In this document: positions 6,601 through 8,430 of the stretch, in pieces
How positions within the stretch are numbered: position 1 is the first letter of the stretch
How the letters are laid out: each line of letters opens with the position of its first letter
From: Allobaculum sp.
GTDB taxonomy: Bacteria; Bacillota_I; Bacilli_A; Erysipelotrichales; Erysipelotrichaceae
Direction: 5' to 3'
Length of the DNA stretch: 8,430 nucleotides
NCBI GenBank assembly: GCA_014803815.1
Contig: JAAVAY010000088.1
Coordinates: 2,799-11,228, forward strand
Notes under the pieces: model-generated
Told to the model about the DNA's origin: nothing
Database searches by the model: none
The model's input: only the letters and a program-made list of their open reading frames with translations
Program-made: the position numbers and the translations under genes

Positions 6601-8430
6601 TTAAGAAATGAGTTTGAATATAGGTTTTAATCTCTTCTAGATTTGCATAATTTCCTTCTTGTAACATTTTTAAATAAGAGTAAAGAGGAGATTTGGAGCC
6701 TAAAACTTCCTTTAACACTTCAAATGGCCCTTCACGATGTCGCTCATAACGACTGAAAGTCGATTCTAACTCTTCAAAAAAATGTTGATATTTCTTCTTC
6801 TCATTCAAATCCGATTCTGAATTTTCTTCTTGTGTTTTCCAATCGGTGATTAAGCCTAATCCTGTTTTTTCCGCTTGCCCACATTGAATAAACAAATCCA
6901 TAAGCTCTTTGATCTTTCGAGCCCACTCCATTTGGCTCAGAGAAATGGAGTACTGGAGTTGATTGAAAGAAGCAACTTCCTCGGTTGAACACAAAAAAGC
7001 AGCGCGTAAAAGAAGAGTCCAATGGAGTGGATTGCTTCCTTCGAATTGATAATCCAAGTCTTCTAGGATTTTATCCAGCGTTTTTTCTTCTTTAAATGGA
7101 TCATTTAAGAGCCAAGAAACTAAGCTCGCATTCTTCTGCATTTCTTTTGAATCGAAACTATGCAGATAAGCCGAAGCCTCTGGGAACTTTTTATGAGAGA
7201 AAAGAAATTTTAAGACATCGCTATCCAAAATATCTTCTTCTCGATTAAGAAGGCCTTTTTCATTGAGAAGAGCTAAAAAGGCTTCTTGATCAGCTGTGAA
7301 AGTAGCTTCAGGAGAATCAGATCCTAAATCTGATTTTAATTTTTCAAAAACTTTGGATTCCAATTCCTTTTTTGGAAAAAACTTGAGCCATTGTTCTCGA
7401 ATGAGAGTATCGCGAATAGATTCGGCTTTCTCTAAATCGTTTTCGATTTTAGCTTTATAGAGCATTCGATCGACTTCTTTCCACTTCTCTTTATCATAAA
7501 GGGAAGTAGACGAATCTTCTGCTAGCTCTATTTCCTCATCATATTCATCTTCGAAATCGACTTCATCCTTGGATTCGACTTCATCCTTGGATTCGACTTC
7601 ATCCTTGGATTCGACTTCTTTTATAAAAGATGGGGTTTCTTCTAAACAATTGGTAAGAGATCGAATTAATTCATCTCCTTCTTCTAAAGGAAGAATTTGA
7701 TCCAAGTTGGATTCGTTAAAACTTCCATAAAAAATATGGAACCGCGAGCTGTCCAAAAATTCTTGGAGATGGAGAGCTTTTTGGTAAGCCAAATCTTTAG
7801 AGTAATCAAGACAAATTAAATTCCAGGGATCATCCAATCTGTATTTCCCATTTTTAGATAACTGAGCTATATACTCAGCTAAATCTTTTAAAGCTTGCAT
7901 TCTTTCAGGATATAAAGAGAAAGTCAAAAGAGGAGCATAGCTTGGACAATTTAGAATGTGAATAAATAGAGGTTCACTGGCTTCAACGGTAAAAAACTGT
8001 CGGGTGAAACGGTTTTTGTAAGGAAGAGTGAAATCTTGTAAATCTTGAAGTTTCTTCTTAGCCTCAGCTATCCCCTCTTTAATATCTCTTGAAGGGAAAA
8101 ATTCAAAAGGAGGAACGTCCTTGATTTGAACTTGAAATTGATCAGCAATTTGATTTGCAGTCTCAATTAAGTTTACTTTGGTAAGCAAGGCGAAGGCCTC
8201 TTGAGGTTCTTGAGATGACAAAGGGACTGCATAAGGGAGATTATCCTTTTGATATTTTGTTTTGATCGGAAGCTTCTTTCGAATCTCAGGCGTGTTAAAA
8301 AAGTCTAAACCACGATTCGTTAAAGAATAAAACTCTCCGAAATCTTTAATTATACATTGCTCAATAAGACCATTGCGATAAAGGCCACTAGGATTAAAAA
8401 GCTTATAGCGTTTAGAACCATACTGAACTC
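3617..8430 (-). CDS. giant STAND/AAA-like ATPase with winged-helix-like ends (partial, 5' end outside)
   Basis: The frame is open from the TAA at 3617-3619 to the right edge, giving at least 1603 residues. Residues are numbered here from the TTG at 8221, the first possible start codon in frame. That TTG lacks a well-placed Shine-Dalgarno, and 69 more sense codons lie upstream, so the start is probably off the window. Layout: a winged-helix-like end (codons at 8222-8430, with FYSLTNRGLDFF); residues 1-200 unassigned; an acidic linker with VESKDE three times (203-220); a long charged helical region (240-960); an unassigned region (about 1000-1135, with VLVLHDR and CLVLDQVGLFYLL); then the ATPase: FIGREDEL (1145-1152), Walker A GGRRLGKT (1166-1173), Walker B LLLMIDEAD (D1257, E1258), VLCGLHET and NYFPGMIQKFG; and a C-terminal winged-helix-like segment (1452-1515). 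The size and plan suggest a signal-sensing NTPase, as in several anti-phage systems; this role is inference. No membrane segment is seen. Confidence 0.85.
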   Translation of the reverse strand, partial: VQYGSKRYKLFNPSGLYRNGLIEQCIIKDFGEFYSLTNRGLDFFNTPEIRKKLPIKTKYQKDNLPYAVPLSSQEPQEAFALLTKVNLIETANQIADQFQVQIKDVPPFEFFPSRDIKEGIAEAKKKLQDLQDFTLPYKNRFTRQFFTVEASEPLFIHILNCPSYAPLLTFSLYPERMQALKDLAEYIAQLSKNGKYRLDDPWNLICLDYSKDLAYQKALHLQEFLDSSRFHIFYGSFNESNLDQILPLEEGDELIRSLTNCLEETPSFIKEVESKDEVESKDEVESKDEVDFEDEYDEEIELAEDSSTSLYDKEKWKEVDRMLYKAKIENDLEKAESIRDTLIREQWLKFFPKKELESKVFEKLKSDLGSDSPEATFTADQEAFLALLNEKGLLNREEDILDSDVLKFLFSHKKFPEASAYLHSFDSKEMQKNASLVSWLLNDPFKEEKTLDKILEDLDYQFEGSNPLHWTLLLRAAFLCSTEEVASFNQLQYSISLSQMEWARKIKELMDLFIQCGQAEKTGLGLITDWKTQEENSESDLNEKKKYQHFFEELESTFSRYERHREGPFEVLKEVLGSKSPLYSYLKMLQEGNYANLEEIKTYIQTHFLKDSSLENGIHLIKLNEYLDKAWEKGKVTLSRKPGHSPKKKNQLDQYFHNPERKAVMDLVEEAIQLCLSSLEKSSHSSPIAFSKHKVNSQVQSLIEEIKALLANTTSSDFSSLTEEFFVYEPLLQKTLEEIQDHLSGNQNFLSSKYFFIDFLKDDEVLLDSQFLPVLDSPKDIPSLSAPKRVLRHCLNVLHYSSFVDFDWSTRLSRMVSNKEDNYGSALLVLDYAKEKEIPLSFSSDPIVLSQYGYLKNSIEMELKTFNEILSLSQMYGRLDPEPTPDELLKRIENWKKESDKTLNYGWLFKRLKGLTQYIQSGGEKRKQHILEKAQFLKENFPEKGEFAQEWDQFYNFLSKRNFTAAEDVLTRIGADRHIVVESFQNHYFQDFLDNYSLLCRSLPIESLSDVFPKDSSLSKEDSKWAEALIMNWPKATTKTKSINIQELLSNLGFPKLKEITERSSRDFPSLAPRESLFYIKTDLRSNRTRSSYKHPISLFGSDLDYEGMYIYCLPEYCSVDRIFQKVKDLETSTPVLVLHDRIVNILERRKLAYDFKQDREVPPCLVLDQVGLFYLLRYGNRNVVNQMLIALTTPLSSINPFTPQAANLRPEMFIGREDELHQIKDPQGINLLYGGRRLGKTALLYQAHKEVNDPSQGKIAMVLSADKIEYKGVAELLSRELRKCKLVSDDTTNLTWDEIYNVLRDCLSIPEDKDGRIKYLLLMIDEADQFIESCSEDGYRIISLLTSLQGLFHGRFKFVLCGLHETERFHRNALADNSPFVKLSSLIVKPFKFEEAKKLFELPLSYLGFSFEEGETTDILETSIFDATNYFPGMIQKFGKILVDTLQRKDYGGYEFSNTPPYPLKETLIQKVLANQQLQDEITQNFISTVDLDTGPQVYSSYRILATLLAYLIATNSERVAFSQEEIVKLADVWSISRITQLPRRKLEALLLEMCDLNILQEIKIPSLASQYAFARYSFRQMLGSLGNLEDQILNFSDLYSQ
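7557..7618 (-). repeat. 18-bp in-frame tandem repeat (about 3.4 copies)
   Basis: The 18-mer CTTCATCCTTGGATTCGA occurs three times in perfect succession at 7561-7578, 7579-7596 and 7597-7614, with four matching bases on each side. On the coding strand each copy adds the hexapeptide VESKDE, so copy number can change without breaking the frame. The repeat is followed in the protein by a run rich in D and E (residues 221-235), making a flexible acidic linker. Perfect identity between copies points to recent expansion by slippage. Confidence 0.95.

Noticed and set aside
7557..7618. CRISPR-like repeats
   Set aside because: The copies are contiguous with no spacers, only 18 bp long, and lie in frame inside a coding region.
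8219..8221. TTG as the true start of the giant ATPase
   Set aside because: The frame continues through 69 sense codons to the window edge, the upstream residues look like a winged-helix domain, and the AAAGGA-like element upstream is more than 20 bases from the TTG.

Overview
This window (8430 bases) holds two unrelated blocks that meet tail to tail at about 2330-2410. Moderately low GC, a strong Shine-Dalgarno (GGAGGTG), tight gene packing and A/T-flanked hairpin terminators suggest a low-GC Gram-positive bacterium (Bacillota). This is an impression from style, not a taxonomic assignment.

Left block (1-2380), ordinary metabolic or stress genes: the last 41 codons of an unrecognised + strand gene (1-126); a hairpin terminator shared with the convergent gene (139-176); a TetR-family repressor on the - strand (175-768, or up to 807 if a TTG start is used); a divergent intergenic region (about 808-1003) with three copies of the palindrome TAGAAC-N2-GTTCTA; then a two-gene + strand operon of a FrnE/DsbA-like thiol-disulfide oxidoreductase (1004-1696) and a metallo-beta-lactamase-fold hydrolase of glyoxalase II type (1697-2320), joined as TAG/ATG with no gap. 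The simplest reading is a repressor that controls its own gene and a small thiol or electrophile stress operon.

Right block (2411-8430), all - strand and accessory in character: a very large protein (at least 1603 residues visible, with the reading frame open through the right edge of the window) followed 12 bases later by a 397-residue protein. The large protein has a winged-helix-like segment at its visible N-terminus, a long charged helical middle part with a perfect 18-bp tandem repeat coding for VESKDE, an uncharacterised region, a STAND/AAA-type P-loop ATPase domain (Walker A GGRRLGKT, Walker B LLLMIDEAD) and a C-terminal winged-helix-like segment. The small partner ends in an all-helical segment with an RNSLAH motif, which fits the R-(polar)-x-x-x-H signature of HEPN ribonucleases. 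A giant sensor-like ATPase translationally coupled to a probable HEPN protein is the architecture of many anti-phage or abortive-infection systems. I cannot match this pair to a named system, and it is the best candidate here for an undescribed one. More genes of the operon may lie beyond the right edge.

No tRNA, rRNA, CRISPR array, insertion sequence or integrase was seen. No gene-free stretch exceeds 300 bases.
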